Source: Gnetum montanum (taxonomy: Eukaryota > Streptophyta > Gnetopsida > Gnetales > Gnetaceae). From it: a stretch of DNA of 64,000 bases. Of this stretch, positions 24,443 to 34,710 are shown piece after piece. The stretch is taken from the NCBI GenBank assembly GCA_015680685.1, contig MNCI01006151.1, forward strand, positions 638,155 through 702,154, in the 5' to 3' direction. Made by a program: the position numbers and the translations under genes. Positions within the stretch are counted from its first letter, which is position 1; the number at the start of each line of letters is the position of its first letter. Under the pieces are notes generated by a model. The model worked only from the letters and a program-made list of their open reading frames with translations, had not been told where the DNA came from and searched no databases.

Positions 24443-25675
24443 CTAGGATTTTTGCCACTGTGATTGAACACAGTATTTTTGTATGAAATTTGGATGTAAC
24501 GTTCTTCCCCAATTCTCATGTAAATGTGACAAGATTGAACATTGGCCTTTGGGGTGATCGTACAGGTAAACATCACATTGATACATATGATTAGTAGTTG
24601 AGTTCTTATTCTCTTCAACCCTTATTTCCAATTGTCTAAGGGTGTTCTGTCCTACTTCTTGGTTCATCATGGTTCTACCTCTAATAGTGTTGGTATATTC
24701 TCCATATTTTTCATGCATCCATTCTGTCATCTTATTGATCCTTGCCTTAATTTCATCTAGTGATTATAGTATTGGCAAAGATGATTCCACCTCCTTGAGG
24801 TGAGTTGATTTCTCCTCTTCATGATCATGGACCTTTGCTAATCCAAGATTTTGATCTCATTGAGATCTTTCAACATTCTCCCACTTAGCCATTTCTCCTT
24901 CTTCTTTTGCTACCCGCTTAATAAGCTCTTGGAATTGGTGGGTTCATAGCTCATACAGTTGACCTGGGGCATACATCCCTAGGGTTTCCTTTGTCTCGTT
25001 ATGGAGCCCATCCATAATGTGGTACATTAGACTTTCCTTGGAGAATTCATGACCTGGGAAATTGTTTAAGAATGAATAGTATCTTTCTAAGGCCATGTCC
25101 AAGGGTTCATGGTGTCCCTGTTTCCATTCTTGTATTTGTCTCCTCAAGGTTGACACTCTTGCATAGGTTTGATATCTTTCATTAAATAGTTCCACCATTG
25201 TTGGCCAACGTCGAATTGATTTTGGTCTTAAGGACCTGTACCATACTTTTACTTAGCCAACGAGTGTTATAGGAAAGAGCTTAAGTTTTTGCCACCTATT
25301 ATCAATATTGTTCCACACACAGGCATCATGGAAGGCTTGTAGATGGTGTTGCAGATCTAAATCATAGCCTCCTAAAAATTTGGGAAATTTGTTTAAATCA
25401 AGCCTAGGTAGATGACTTTCTTTATGATGCATGTGGGATATTTGAACAGCCTCTTGTATATGCATTAGGCTCTTAGTGGCCAGTAGGGGTTCATTGTCAC
25501 TGGGGAGGTTATGAATTTGTGAGTTGGGATGATGCTGTCTTTGTTTATGAACATAGGAGATCCTTGCATCAGACTGAGTACTCCAAACTTTGTCTTCATC
25601 ATCGTATAATTCATTGGTTCTCCAATGAATTGCCTTATTAGTTGTTGCATTATCATAGTCTTGTGAGAGAGACAC
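24443..25675 (-). pseudogene. Gag remnant (retrotransposon gag domain) of the family Y element
   Basis: Minus-strand frames at 25253-25675 (140 residues), 24944-25198 (84) and 24443-24730 (95) are successive parts of one Gag. The middle part carries the typical core: an F-ERYQTYARVSTLRRQI segment, LERYYSFLNNFPGHEF, LMYH-DGL and a GQLYEL end, as in the Retrotrans_gag domain of Athila/Tat-type elements. The N-terminal part has the LPRLDLNKFPKFLGG segment common just before the domain. Stops separate the pieces (about 25250 and 24940). No CCHC zinc knuckle was recognised. Gag forms the virus-like particle. This copy cannot make a full protein. Confidence 0.75.
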
Positions 25676-25790
25676 TATTGTGAATTTGTGTGTGACTTAA
25701 TTGAAATTAATTTATTTTCTAAGAGATATATCGTGAATACTTTGTTACAGTGATATTGTATGATATAACTAATCTAAATAACTAGCACCA

Positions 25791-25808
25791 TCCTTAGCAA
25801 TGGCACCA
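25791..25808 (-). other. Primer-binding site, complementary to tRNA-Asp (decayed)
   Basis: The minus strand reads TGGTGCCATTGCTAAGGA one base inside the 5' LTR. The tRNA-Asp site used by several plant gypsy elements is TGGCGCCGTTGCCGGGGA. The two agree at 13 of 18 positions, and all five differences are C-to-T or G-to-A. The position next to the LTR end and the TGG start support the call. Confidence 0.75.
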
Positions 25809-25809
25809 A

Positions 25810-26682
25810 TGATGAGTGGTGAGGTACCCCTACACTCAACCATATGAATACAAGCATTCAGGCATGATACAGTTGAACTCCATGGACGGGCTAGTCATGG
25901 TATCTAGATAGTTACTCGTTGACCGCAGTTCACTATCTTCCCACCTGGACTAGTATTTGCTTTATCATGTATGGTTTAGTCCAGAGTGAGGTGTATGATG
26001 TGTTTCCTATCACTATGCTACTCCTAGGGACAATGGAAAATAACTTTGTTTTAAGCTAAGAGGGAAAGGGAGAAGAAAATATAAGCTAGCCTAAGTGGGA
26101 TGAGCATCTATCCTTAATTATGCATACACATCTTGGACCTCATGTACTACTACTGGGATTACCAAGTGCATGTCCAAGGTACACTACTGGGATACCAAGT
26201 AGTCACACTTAAATGCTTGTGATTAAGTCATACTCATTCTGCGTTTAATAATAGGGGTAGGAAATGAGGGTAGAGAAACATTAATTAAGAAAGTGATAAA
26301 TAATAATAATAGTAAGAAATTAAACCTAAGTGAATGCTGCAATGATGAAGTAATCTTGATCTTTATTGCTGGTCATGTATGTGTCCAAGTATGTCACACT
26401 TGAATAAAGGTTCCATACAGTTACAATCATTACACTATGGGCATGCACTAGGGAAAGGGTTGAGATGAACTAAAAAATGACAAAAACACTCTAACACTAA
26501 CTGACTCTAAAACTTAATGCCCCTTCCTGTGTGCCCAAATGTGTATTTATAGGCTCACACAAGACTCACGATATAGTGTATTCGATATCATATCTAGGCT
26601 GCGATATTAGGTACTTGATATCGGGGTCTGATATTGGGGCTCATCAGACTTGATATCAGGGGTTTGATATCAAGACTCATCA
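25810..26682 (-). repeat. 5' LTR of the family Y gag-only element
   Basis: 873 bp, matching 20717-21625 along its length with transitions and gaps. The outer end is followed by AAGTT and the inner end by the primer-binding site. Several GATATC sites of the other LTR are mutated here (26570-26672). Confidence 0.85.
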
Positions 26683-26687
26683 AAGTT
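26683..26687. repeat. Target-site duplication AAGTT (right)
   Basis: Identical to 20712-20716; see there. Confidence 0.9.
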
Positions 26688-27300
26688 CAATATAATGATG
26701 ATAAAAATGATTGCCATTAAGCTCAATTTCATGATATAAAATAATATGACCTAGGGTATGCACTATGTTCCTTTTCATAATAGAAAATATTATGGGAATA
26801 TTTGGTAGCTCAAGATAGTAGAAAATAATATTATAAGCTAGATCATTAAAATTAAAATCAAATTTTGAAGCTCATGTAATAAGAGTTACATTATGTACTG
26901 GAAAAATATGAATGGAAAGAACCTTCTTAACTTAGAAAGCATCAAAGAGTTTTGCAAGAATAAAGTTAAGCGGATAATAAAAAGCATGAGAAGCTTGGAT
27001 ACCCTGGGACTAAAGAATATTTTTAACTTGCATAGCCATATTTACTAAATGAGGTAAAAATCTAACAATTTGGAGAAAAATGAAATAGTTAGCAAAATCT
27101 TTTGAAATATCAAAAACCTTATTTGGAATATGAAAATAAATAGTATGAATATTTGAAGCACCTTTATTTTGAGGAGTAAAAGCCTTAGGTGAATCTCTCA
27201 TGGTGAAGCCCATAAGAAGCCCTGAAAGTAATGAATTTATCTCTACTTTAACTAGGCCATCTTAAAACTTCTTTTACCATTAAAAAACTTTCTTTCCTCA
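26688..27300 (-). pseudogene. LINE ORF1, 5' part, continuing the element at 16100-20716
   Basis: The minus-strand frame at 27010-27213 and a neighbouring shifted frame read as a nucleic-acid-binding ORF1 protein of the DUF4283 kind (segments FANYFIFLQIV and FYYLELPNIP). The zinc knuckle expected after it lies on the other side of the LTR insertion, at about 20600. The two halves become neighbours if the LTR element and one AAGTT copy are disregarded. Stops and frame changes make it non-functional. The 5' UTR was not located. Confidence 0.55.
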
Positions 27301-27539
27301 TGGATTTCATTGTTTTGAGAAAGAAAAAGATTCTTTCAAACAAATAATATATATATATGATAAATATATAGCTATATTTATTTTGAGCTTAGGTGTAACC
27401 ACTCATAGAGGTTAGGCTTTCCATAGAACCCTACTTGATGGGATGTACTTTGTAGCTACGAGAGATAATCCTTTATATAGCTAAACTAGTGTAATCATTT
27501 TTACCCCTAAGAGCTAAATGTACTCAACATTGATTTGAG

Positions 27540-28720
27540 GCAACAAAGGGTCTCACATTGATATTACATGTAATGCCACCATATTCAATAGGTTATTCTT
27601 CAAGCAAAACCTCCTCTTCTTTGAATCTTTATGAATTTCTTGATGATTTATATAAATCTACGACTTTGAAAATTTCTATAAGGTATGTCTTTATACAAAT
27701 TCTGGGTCATTTACCTTATTTCTATTTTTTTATGAATCATTTAAATTTGTTTTGGAAAAATCAAGGTTTAAATGCTATCCATGCTTGTAATTTGTCAACG
27801 TCATTTTTGCTAATAGAATTTCTTAATTTGATGATCATTTCTAAGGTTCTTAATACTAGTGTTTTCAATCATTATCATGCTTTATTGATTATTCAAAAGT
27901 AAACTCCCTCTTTTAATCTAGCATCTCCTAAATATCAAAAGGTTTCTTGTTTTTTTAAATTACTGAATCTTCCATTAATTTTTGAAAATTTTGAAATGGT
28001 TATTGTCTTTCGTATTAGGCTAATCAAGTATTTTGATACCCTCACTACAACTAGTATTTTTTGCAAAACTCGATATATAAGTTAGATGGATCTTGATTTT
28101 TTTAAGCTAGAAATTCTTGTGTGTAATGGCATAATTAATTATGTGTGAAAGGTTATTTATTACAATCTTCCAAATTCATGTCACTATTATCATCGAGATT
28201 TATGCTACAAAAAGAGGCAATGCAAGCATGTTAGCAACAAGCTATTGTAAATGCTACTAAGATTTCTTTCTCAAATGTTATAGATCCTGTTAAGGTATTT
28301 TTTGTAGATGCTACAAATCCTAGGATGATTTCTTCTACTAACATTTCAACAATTAGCCTACATCTTTCTTTTATTGTTGTTTTAAAAAATATATTTTCAA
28401 GGAAAGTTTTGATAAAATAAGTTTCAAAAAATTCTTCAATAACTAAGGGGAAACAAATATATGTTCTTTAGGTTTTACAAATTTTTATTTTTGATTCAAA
28501 TGGTTTTCAACTAATTTTTTATAATAAAAATTATTGACAAAGTCTATCTATTGGCGATTACATATCAAATATTCAAAATGAACAACACATTCAAGATAAT
28601 TTAATTGTTAATAATTCTTTTGTAGCTATTGATCAAGATATGGGGATAATATCTTTTGATAATGTTGATTCTATTGACAAGGTGGGGGCTTCCTTCCCCT
28701 CCACCCAATGTTCATCTTTT
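27540..28720 (+). pseudogene. LINE ORF1 remnant (DUF4283 plus zinc knuckle), plus strand
   Basis: The open frame 27558-27902 (114 residues) gives a DUF4283-like segment with KISIRYVFIQILGHLPY, FWKNQGLNAIHACN and FLLIEFLN. Further frames continue with PSFNLASPKYQKV and LLNLPLIF (about 27905-27985), then a C-x-Y-Y-H zinc-knuckle-like stretch at about 28180-28230. These parts are usual for ORF1 of plant L1-type LINEs. No endonuclease or reverse transcriptase follows, so the copy is truncated. It lies head to head with the minus-strand LINE ORF1 at 26688-27300. Confidence 0.6.
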
Positions 28721-28724
28721 CATG

Positions 28725-29160
28725 AAATATCCATTTTCCTATCCTAAAGAAAATGTTTTACAAGATTGGTTATAAGGATGAAAATCTAGACATCTTTAAA
28801 ATAGTTAGGCGCTTTTTTTTTTTATTGATTTGAAGTTTTTCCTCTCTATAGTACTCCTATGCTTTTGTACTCTAGATTTTTATTTTTAATATACATATTT
28901 TTTGAGTTGACATCCATATTTACTCCTAATATAATGCTTTTGAATAAGGGCAAGACCTTATTCTTTTCCTAACATAAAGGGGAGGTATTTCAAGATTAGT
29001 TATAAAGATGAAAACCTAAAAAGGCATCCCCAAAACCATTGGGCTTTTTCTTTAAACTCTCTCTTTCATGATCTAATGTACTTTAATTTTTTTAATATTA
29101 TTATTCTTTTTTTCTTTGGATCCAAAGGCTTCCCATATTTACTCCTAAGACATATAGTCA
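28725..29160 (+). repeat. Two diverged direct copies of a roughly 230-bp unit
   Basis: The order TTTTCCTA, AAGATTGGTTATAA/AAGATTAGTTATAA, GGATGAAAATCT/AGATGAAAACCT, a T-rich run, and CCATATTTACTCCTAA occurs at 28735-28935 and again at 28970-29150. A third copy lies inverted at 30145-30300. Confidence 0.55.
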
Positions 29161-29369
29161 AATTAAACCTTTATAACTTAGCAATGTGAGTTGATTAGGT
29201 CACACTACCATGCATCAAAAGTTATTAGGTTCAAACTAGTACTAGCACCAACACCCTACACCATCTTTGGGACATTGTTTCAAGCATATTACTAATTATT
29301 GCCTTGCCCCAATGAAATAATAACTTTATAACTTAGAATTTCCCTCTAAAATTAAGCTTCCAAATTATA
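29161..29369. other. Short intergenic stretch
   Basis: Nothing recognised. Confidence 0.3.
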
Positions 29370-29510
29370 TATCAATAAGGGATGACTTGTTGGTTAAAGT
29401 ATTTGAATTACATCTTATAATTCATAGGTTTGATTTTCTATTGAGTCATACCAAAATATACAAGCATTATGTAGCAAATCCTAACTAGAGTTAAACTAGT
29501 TTAATAAATC
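29370..29510 (+). mobile_element. SINE-like element, copy 2 (decayed)
   Basis: A head like ATGACTTGTTGGTTAAAG (A-box region) is followed at about 29426 by ATAGGTTTGATTTTCT (B-box region) and the start of the family body. More decayed than its neighbours. Confidence 0.4.
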
Positions 29511-29580
29511 TATTATATAGTATGATATAATTTAGTTGAATTTAAAATATTTTGGGAAGGGGGGAGGGGATGATTTTGTA

Positions 29581-29704
29581 ACCACAAAATAATTGTAATA
29601 TAAGTATACCCCAAGATATACAATTGAGCGTTGCCCACTAGAATTGAACCCATGACTTAGAGCTTTCAAAAAAAAAGTTTTACCACTAAGCTAACACATC
29701 ATTA
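29581..29704 (-). mobile_element. SINE-like element, copy 3, best preserved tRNA-like head
   Basis: On the minus strand the head reads GTTAGCTTAGTGGTAAAAC (29677-29695), an excellent tRNA A box, then after about 28 bases GGGTTCAATTCTA (29640-29652), an excellent B box. The body follows with GGGCAACGCTCAATTGTATA and CTTGGGGTATAC. The tRNA-like layout with a non-tRNA body is typical of SINEs. Confidence 0.65.
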
Positions 29705-29839
29705 TTAAAGTTTAAAATATGATAAATAAAAAACTATGCCAAAGAGATCCCTATTTCTATTTCTATTTCAAAGGATAATAAGGAAATGGCAAATAGATGC
29801 TACATTGAAACATAATTATCATCCATTATGAATGATAAG

Positions 29840-29960
29840 GAAATGTTAGCAACACTAAGTTGTTAACTTATTGGTAATACATTTGATCTAAAAACTCCAA
29901 GTTATGATTTCTTTTTTAGGTTGGAGGATGTTGGATATTTAAAATTAATAATAATATTAA
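29840..29960 (+). mobile_element. SINE-like element, copy 4 (head only)
   Basis: GTTAACTTATTGGTAATAC (A box, about 29860) and CCAAGTTATGATTTC (degenerate B box, about 29900) keep the family spacing. The body is lost. Confidence 0.4.
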
Positions 29961-29970
29961 AAAAATTTAT

Positions 29971-30113
29971 AGGAGGTATTGGAACCTAAAATAAGTGAAA
30001 CATAGGTACATTCCAAGATTTTTAGAAGTTTATAACTCAATGTCACCTAGTAGAATCGAATTTGTGATCTAGGGTTACTAGGCTAAGAGTTGTATCATTA
30101 AGCTAACACCTTA
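29971..30113 (-). mobile_element. SINE-like element, copy 5
   Basis: The minus strand gives GTTAGCTTAATGATA (about 30093-30107), AATTCGATTCTACTAGG (about 30047-30063), then a body ending CTTGGAATGTACCTATGTTT and TTTTAGGTTCCAATACC. The body end matches copy 8 at 46058-46226 closely, which defines the family's 3' end. Confidence 0.6.
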
Positions 30114-30144
30114 ATGTTAAAAAAAAATTAGAGGTAATCAAAAC

Positions 30145-30300
30145 ATCAAAGAGAGAGTCTAAAGAAAAAGCTGAATAATTTTGGGAATGCATTTTTAGGT
30201 TTTCATTATTACAACCAATTTTAAAAAATCTCCCCTCTTGGATAGGAAAAGGATGAGGCCTTGCCCTTATTTAGAAACTTCCTCATAAGTTTTCACTTGC
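30145..30300 (-). repeat. Inverted third copy of the 28725-29160 unit
   Basis: The reverse complement carries AAGGGCAAGGCCTCATCCTT, GAGGGGAGA, AAATTGGTTGTAATAATG, AAAACCTAAAAATGCATTCC and AGCTTTTTCTTTAGACTCTC in the same order as 28960-29085. With the copy at 28960 it forms an inverted repeat about 1.1 kb apart, enclosing the SINE cluster. Confidence 0.6.
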
Positions 30301-30930
30301 CTTTTTACTAAAGGCAACAATGTGGTGTTAGCCTAATCAAGATTGGAATTTGTAAAATATTGTAACGATATACTTTTTTTAAATAATTTTTATTTAAAAT
30401 ACAAACTACATCAACACACTTTATTAAAAAAATAAATTGTATATAAACAATTCATTGAGAGTACTATTTATTAGAAAACTAATCTTAAAAGTTTTATTTT
30501 ATTATATAAATTTGGAAATATTTATGAAAAACTACAAGAGTAGGAATTTTCATAGTGCATTTTTGGTACAAATCATGATTGATATTAATAAAATTTTATT
30601 AAATATTATAACATTGAGGAGAATTTTATAGAGTGCATCAAAAAATTGTTTGATCTCTTTGCATGTTCCCTATTAAAATAAAAATATAATATAAATTATT
30701 ATAAAAATTAAGAAATAAATTATTCAAAAGACTTGATAAAAATACTAATATATCATTTTAACATTTCATCTTTTACCACTAATTTATGAGTAATAAAATA
30801 TAAAACTCAATAGATTTATTTGAGCATTAACTCCCACTTGTTATAAAAAATAATTTTCATATATTTCAAAGTTGTATTATCTAAAATGAACCTAAAAATT
30901 AAAAAATAAAAATTATATCTTACCAAAATT
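30301..30930. other. Very AT-rich DNA, 3' flank of the hAT-like pseudogene
   Basis: No convincing frame. It may contain the terminal part of the DNA transposon, but no terminal inverted repeat was identified. Confidence 0.35.
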
Positions 30931-30939
30931 CAAAACTCA

Positions 30940-32114
30940 AGCCCTCTTCTCTAATTTTTTATCCTTTCAAAGTTTATAAATCTTAGTCTAAGGTATTTCA
31001 CACACTTTTAGTCCAATCAATGATATTCTCATGAGTGCATCAAGAGTCTCAACTTTTAACTTTGGTTTTGTAATATATTTTATCAAATTTTCCTTGGAAA
31101 AATTTCATTCAAAATCAATTGTGCTAACAAGAATTTTCATAATTTCTTGCCATATTATTGTTAAATTATGAAAAATTTGTATGCTAACATTTTTATTGCA
31201 AAATATTTTTCATGCATTAGTCATTTCACAATCTCTACATGCAAAATCAAGTGAGTAAGCAAATTGTATTAACTCTTTTCTACAATCATAACTATTAATA
31301 AATACACTTGTAGTATCATTTCCTTCAAAATTTAAGTGTTTTAGAAGTCTACAAAGCCATTGCTTAGCTTTACCATCTATAACTTTTCATTCTTTAGGAT
31401 ACTAAGATGGATTCAATAATTTTTTTATATTGAGTAAATGAACAACTAGAAATCTATTACTTAAATAGTAAATGATAGATGATATATATAATTTATTGTT
31501 AGTTGTTTGTAGCTTTCAGCAATACCTATTATAAATGACTTCATCTTCTTCTTAACATCACCAATCTTAATATATTTCATAGACAGACTCGAACATATCA
31601 ATTCATGTTTGACTATACCTATATCATCCACCTCACTTATTATATAACCATATATGTTTCTAGCTACAAAATTTGAAACATAAGTGGTATCTTTAGGAAA
31701 TTTATCATTTTCTATAAAATATCTTTTCAATGCATTAATTGTTAAGTCTAACCTCCATCCAAGTGTTATTAAATTAAAACATTCTTTATGAAGTTGCTTA
31801 TTGAGCTTATTAAACTCTATTAAAGTATCTACAATCATATTTAAATAAGCTAGAAATGAATACATTCTAATCATATTATAGAGCTTTTTATCTTTCACTT
31901 TTCATAAGTTTAGAAGACCAAGCATTAACTTTACCAATCTAATTATAACATCTCCTTTGGATAAATATCTAATTCTATGAATCTATAAAACTTCAAGATC
32001 ATTTAACTACATTATTTCTATCAACTTTTCAAATTCATTTATTCTCTTGGAAGATTGTTAAGACCATGAGTAACTTAAATTCACTAATTTTTCAACATAT
32101 AATAATTCTAGAAT
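30940..32114 (-). pseudogene. hAT-type transposase pseudogene (ZMYM/ZBED-like), C-terminal half
   Basis: This continues the gene from 37523-38640 across an LTR insertion. An undamaged frame of 145 residues (31461-31898) covers part of the central region. Just upstream (about 31900-32100) lie the EFEKL, VLQIH-like and RWLSRG-like segments with some stops. Near 30950-31140 the frame gives the hAT C-terminal dimerisation region: the F-R-like block, an RLR-like block and a final LRLRFINFER segment. The family is the hAT-related zinc finger MYM/ZBED5-type proteins, which move as cut-and-paste transposons or are domesticated. Several stops show that this copy is dead. Confidence 0.65.
32110..32114. 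repeat. Probable target-site duplication of the family X element (left, AGAAT)
   Basis: It pairs with GGTAT at 37523-37527 (3 of 5 identical). Removing the LTR element with one of the two 5-bp copies brings the hAT halves back into one frame, which supports these boundaries despite the decay. Confidence 0.5.
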
Positions 32115-32684
32115 TGTAACATCCCCATTCCCAAATGGTGCTTCTACATAACAAGCTGGTGCCTCATCATAACAAGTGTTATCATTATCGTAATAGGACT
32201 CAAAAGGGCATGTTCTAATTAAGACCCAAAAGGATTCATTGAAATAATAGATGTGTCTCTTAAGGTGACCTTTGGGGGTTTGACCTAAGATATTTATACC
32301 TAGGCTTAGAGGTCATGTCATCATGGAGTGGTAGAGCTAGTAAAAATGAGTAATGGATGCTGGGTGGAGTAGGACAGGAAGTAAACTTACCATCTCTTGT
32401 AGCTAGTTGTAGGCCTAACCATGGTAGTGTTGGATTGCCTCTAAGGAATATATGCCAAAGGAAGAAAATCCCAAGGAACACTCTCAGAGCATGATCCAAA
32501 TACACTATTCCACAATAATAAAGCATTCTTTACTCTTTCCTCCTACATTTTCCATATTATTTTCATTATGCATAATGTTGAATGTTACATATAATTGACG
32601 TTTGGTATATTTTCTTATTATGCATAATGTCTAATATAACATATATTTGATGTTTTCCATGACATCTAGGAACAACATGTCACA
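32115..32684 (+). repeat. 5' LTR, family X
   Basis: Starts TGTAACATCCCC and ends AACATGTCACA. It matches 37001-37522 through its whole length and the minus-strand solo LTR at 5789-6358. It contains the GACCTAAGATATTTATAC block (about 32281-32298), the CAAGGAACACTCTCA block and an AATAAAGCATTCTTTACTC block, probably the polyadenylation region. Confidence 0.85.
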
Positions 32685-32686
32685 AT

Positions 32687-32698
32687 TGGTATTAAAGC
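32687..32698 (+). other. Primer-binding site for initiator tRNA-Met (decayed)
   Basis: TGGTATTAAAGC lies two bases inside the 5' LTR. The common plant site is TGGTATCAGAGC; the two differences are one C-to-T and one G-to-A. Position and match support the call and the plus orientation. Confidence 0.8.
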
Positions 32699-33494
32699 AA
32701 ACTGTGACCCAAGGGCCATTCGAAACCTCGGGAAGTCAACCCATCCATAAGATTGTCTAATCCCCATAAGGAAATTAATCCTTAATGAATTAAGTTGTTG
32801 TAATCTTCTTCTTAATATTTTGCTAAGGCATAACCACGATCCAAGAAGATAAGCCTATATGATACTTTTCAATTTCTAAGATCAAAGTATTATCTTCATG
32901 TCTAGAGATTGGTATATCATCTAAAAGCAACTTAGAGTCATTTATAAGTCATCATGTCATCATACATCAACTAAGTAATGTCATTTTGGTAGAATAAGCT
33001 AGTTTGACCTTTCAAAATCTTGAAAAATTCAACTTCATTTTTGAACTCTAAGACTATGTCCAATGCATAGTACTTGTTGAGATGATTCTAATGGTACAAA
33101 TTTCCTCTCAATCAACTTATGATTTGAGAGATATCATTGTTTTAATTTTCTTATTATACGTGTAGACTAGGTGCACCATTGTGTTGCAAGGTTGCAAGGC
33201 CTAACTACACAATGTTGTAGTGGGCCAGGTAATTGTAGAAAGATTGCTTATGCAGCAACGCTACCCATCCACCTTGGCTAAGGCTGAGGCTGAGGCCACG
33301 TCCATGTCCACCCCTCATCCAACGTTGCACCACTCAATCATGATCTATGCTAACATTGTCTACTACTCCCATGCCAATGCTCACATTGTCTCCTATCGCT
33401 ACACATGTCACTCATCACTCACCATCATTCATCCTAAGCTACACTTGCTCTCGCTTGCCTTCTGCATCTTCATTGTTCCTAGTGTCATAGCTAT

Positions 33495-33985
33495 CCACTA
33501 ACACTAGAAATTGTTGCTCCTTTCAGTGCACTATAGACAATGCTGGTGCTAGAAATTGTTGCATCTTCAATAATCTATGGACATTGACAATGGTAGGAAT
33601 CACTGCCCCTTCTAGTGCATCGTGGACACTACTAGCACCAGAAATGACTACCCCTTCAACACACCATGGATACTACTAGCATCGGGAATTGTTGCCTCCT
33701 CTAGCACTTTGTAGACACTATTGATGTTGGGAATCATTGTCACCTCTTGCACTCCTTGGACACTACTGGTGTCAAGAATCATTGCCTCCTTTGACACATC
33801 ACAAGCATCACCATCTCTAAGAATCATTATCTCCTCTAGTGCTCTATGAACACCGCCTATGCTAGAAATCATAGTTTCCTCCAATGCTTCACAAACATTG
33901 CCAATGTTGAGAATTGTCACTCCCTCCAATGCACCTTGACCACTTCCAACACAAAAAATCATCACCCCTTCTAGCACTACTATAG
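33495..33985 (-). repeat. 45-bp minisatellite encoding a 15-residue repeat
   Basis: About ten diverged 45-bp units. Because 45 is a multiple of three, the minus-strand frame 33648-34037 stays open through eight of them. Each unit reads roughly LEE-x-MI-x6-VHGV with variable middles. The open frame may only reflect the unit length, and no known protein was recognised. The flanking 33220-33500 and 34000-34330 are also GC-richer than the rest of the element. Confidence 0.6.
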
Positions 33986-34036
33986 TAAAACCCTCATTAC
34001 CAGCAACACACTTGCTGCCTACATTGTGCAGGTCCA

Positions 34037-34534
34037 AAATAGGGAAGCATGGGCCATGTAGGCATCACTTTGGCCATGCAGGCCCTCATGCAAGCTACAC
34101 AAGCCTTGCTTTGATCATGTAAGCCTGAGTAAAGGCCACCAAGTCTACTTGAGCTACATTGGCCCCAATAAGATGCTCTTCTCATTGTCGCATTGTTTGT
34201 CATGCTCTACTACTACATCCTATCCATTGCCACGCTCTTCTCATACATCCTAATTGTTGCTCCCGTGTCCTATGATCACTACCACCATCCATGCTCCTAC
34301 CATCGTCCCTACCCTTGCCTAGCAATGGGAAAATTTTCCATCAATTGATGAAAAATTGAAATTTCCATTAGAAGAATGTTAACTTAAAATTAGAAACACA
34401 AAAAGAATTTTTTAAAAAGAAATTTTACGTAGTGGTAACAAGTAAGAAAAAAATTTCACAATTGTGTGCTTGTCCTAGAGTAGTACTGGGATGGATAACC
34501 TCTTTGGAATTCTTGTTTTTTGTGCCAAAGGTTC
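34037..34534. other. Interior of the family X element, no recognised motif
   Basis: A GC-richer, repetitive stretch with recurring GCC/ATGC words precedes ordinary AT-rich sequence. Frames at 33220-33501 and 33997-34203 show no domain. Confidence 0.35.
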
Positions 34535-34710
34535 TGGACCTTAGAAGCCATAACTTTTAATTTCAGAAGCCTTTTTCAGCAAATGAAAAGTCATTTCCTA
34601 TAGATTTCTCATTTTTAACCAAAGATTTTGAACGTTAGAAGCCATAACTTTTAATTTCAAAACCCTTTTTTAGCAAATGAAAAGTCATTTCCTACATATT
34701 TCAACCTATT
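34535..34710 (+). repeat. Two tandem copies of a 94-bp unit
   Basis: TTAGAAGCCATAACTTTTAA and AGCAAATGAAAAGTCATTTC occur at 34541/34582 and 34635/34674, with intervening sequence conserved except for a few transitions. Confidence 0.7.

Larger units (their letters stand above)
20717..26682 (-). mobile_element. Complete LTR retrotransposon, family Y, gag-only, nested in the LINE
   Basis: 5966 bp bounded by two LTRs (20717-21625 and 25810-26682) that start TGATGAGT and end ACTCATCA, flanked by a perfect AAGTT duplication. Orientation is minus: the right copy is the 5' LTR, followed inward by a primer-binding site for tRNA-Asp and a gag-like frame. A short purine stretch, CTTGGAGGTA on the minus strand (21626-21635), precedes the 3' LTR. 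Between gag and the 3' LTR (about 24400-21635) I find no protease, reverse transcriptase or integrase motif, so it must have moved in trans. LTR ends and layout match the LTR at 52279-53099 beside an Athila-like pol. Confidence 0.85.

Noticed and set aside
27335-27370. AT dinucleotide run as an origin or regulatory site
   Set aside because: Simple-sequence AT tract in AT-rich DNA; nothing specific. The run at 36823-36838 was rejected for the same reason.
33220-33501. 93-residue frame as a captured host gene
   Set aside because: His/Tyr-rich composition from repeated words; no domain seen.
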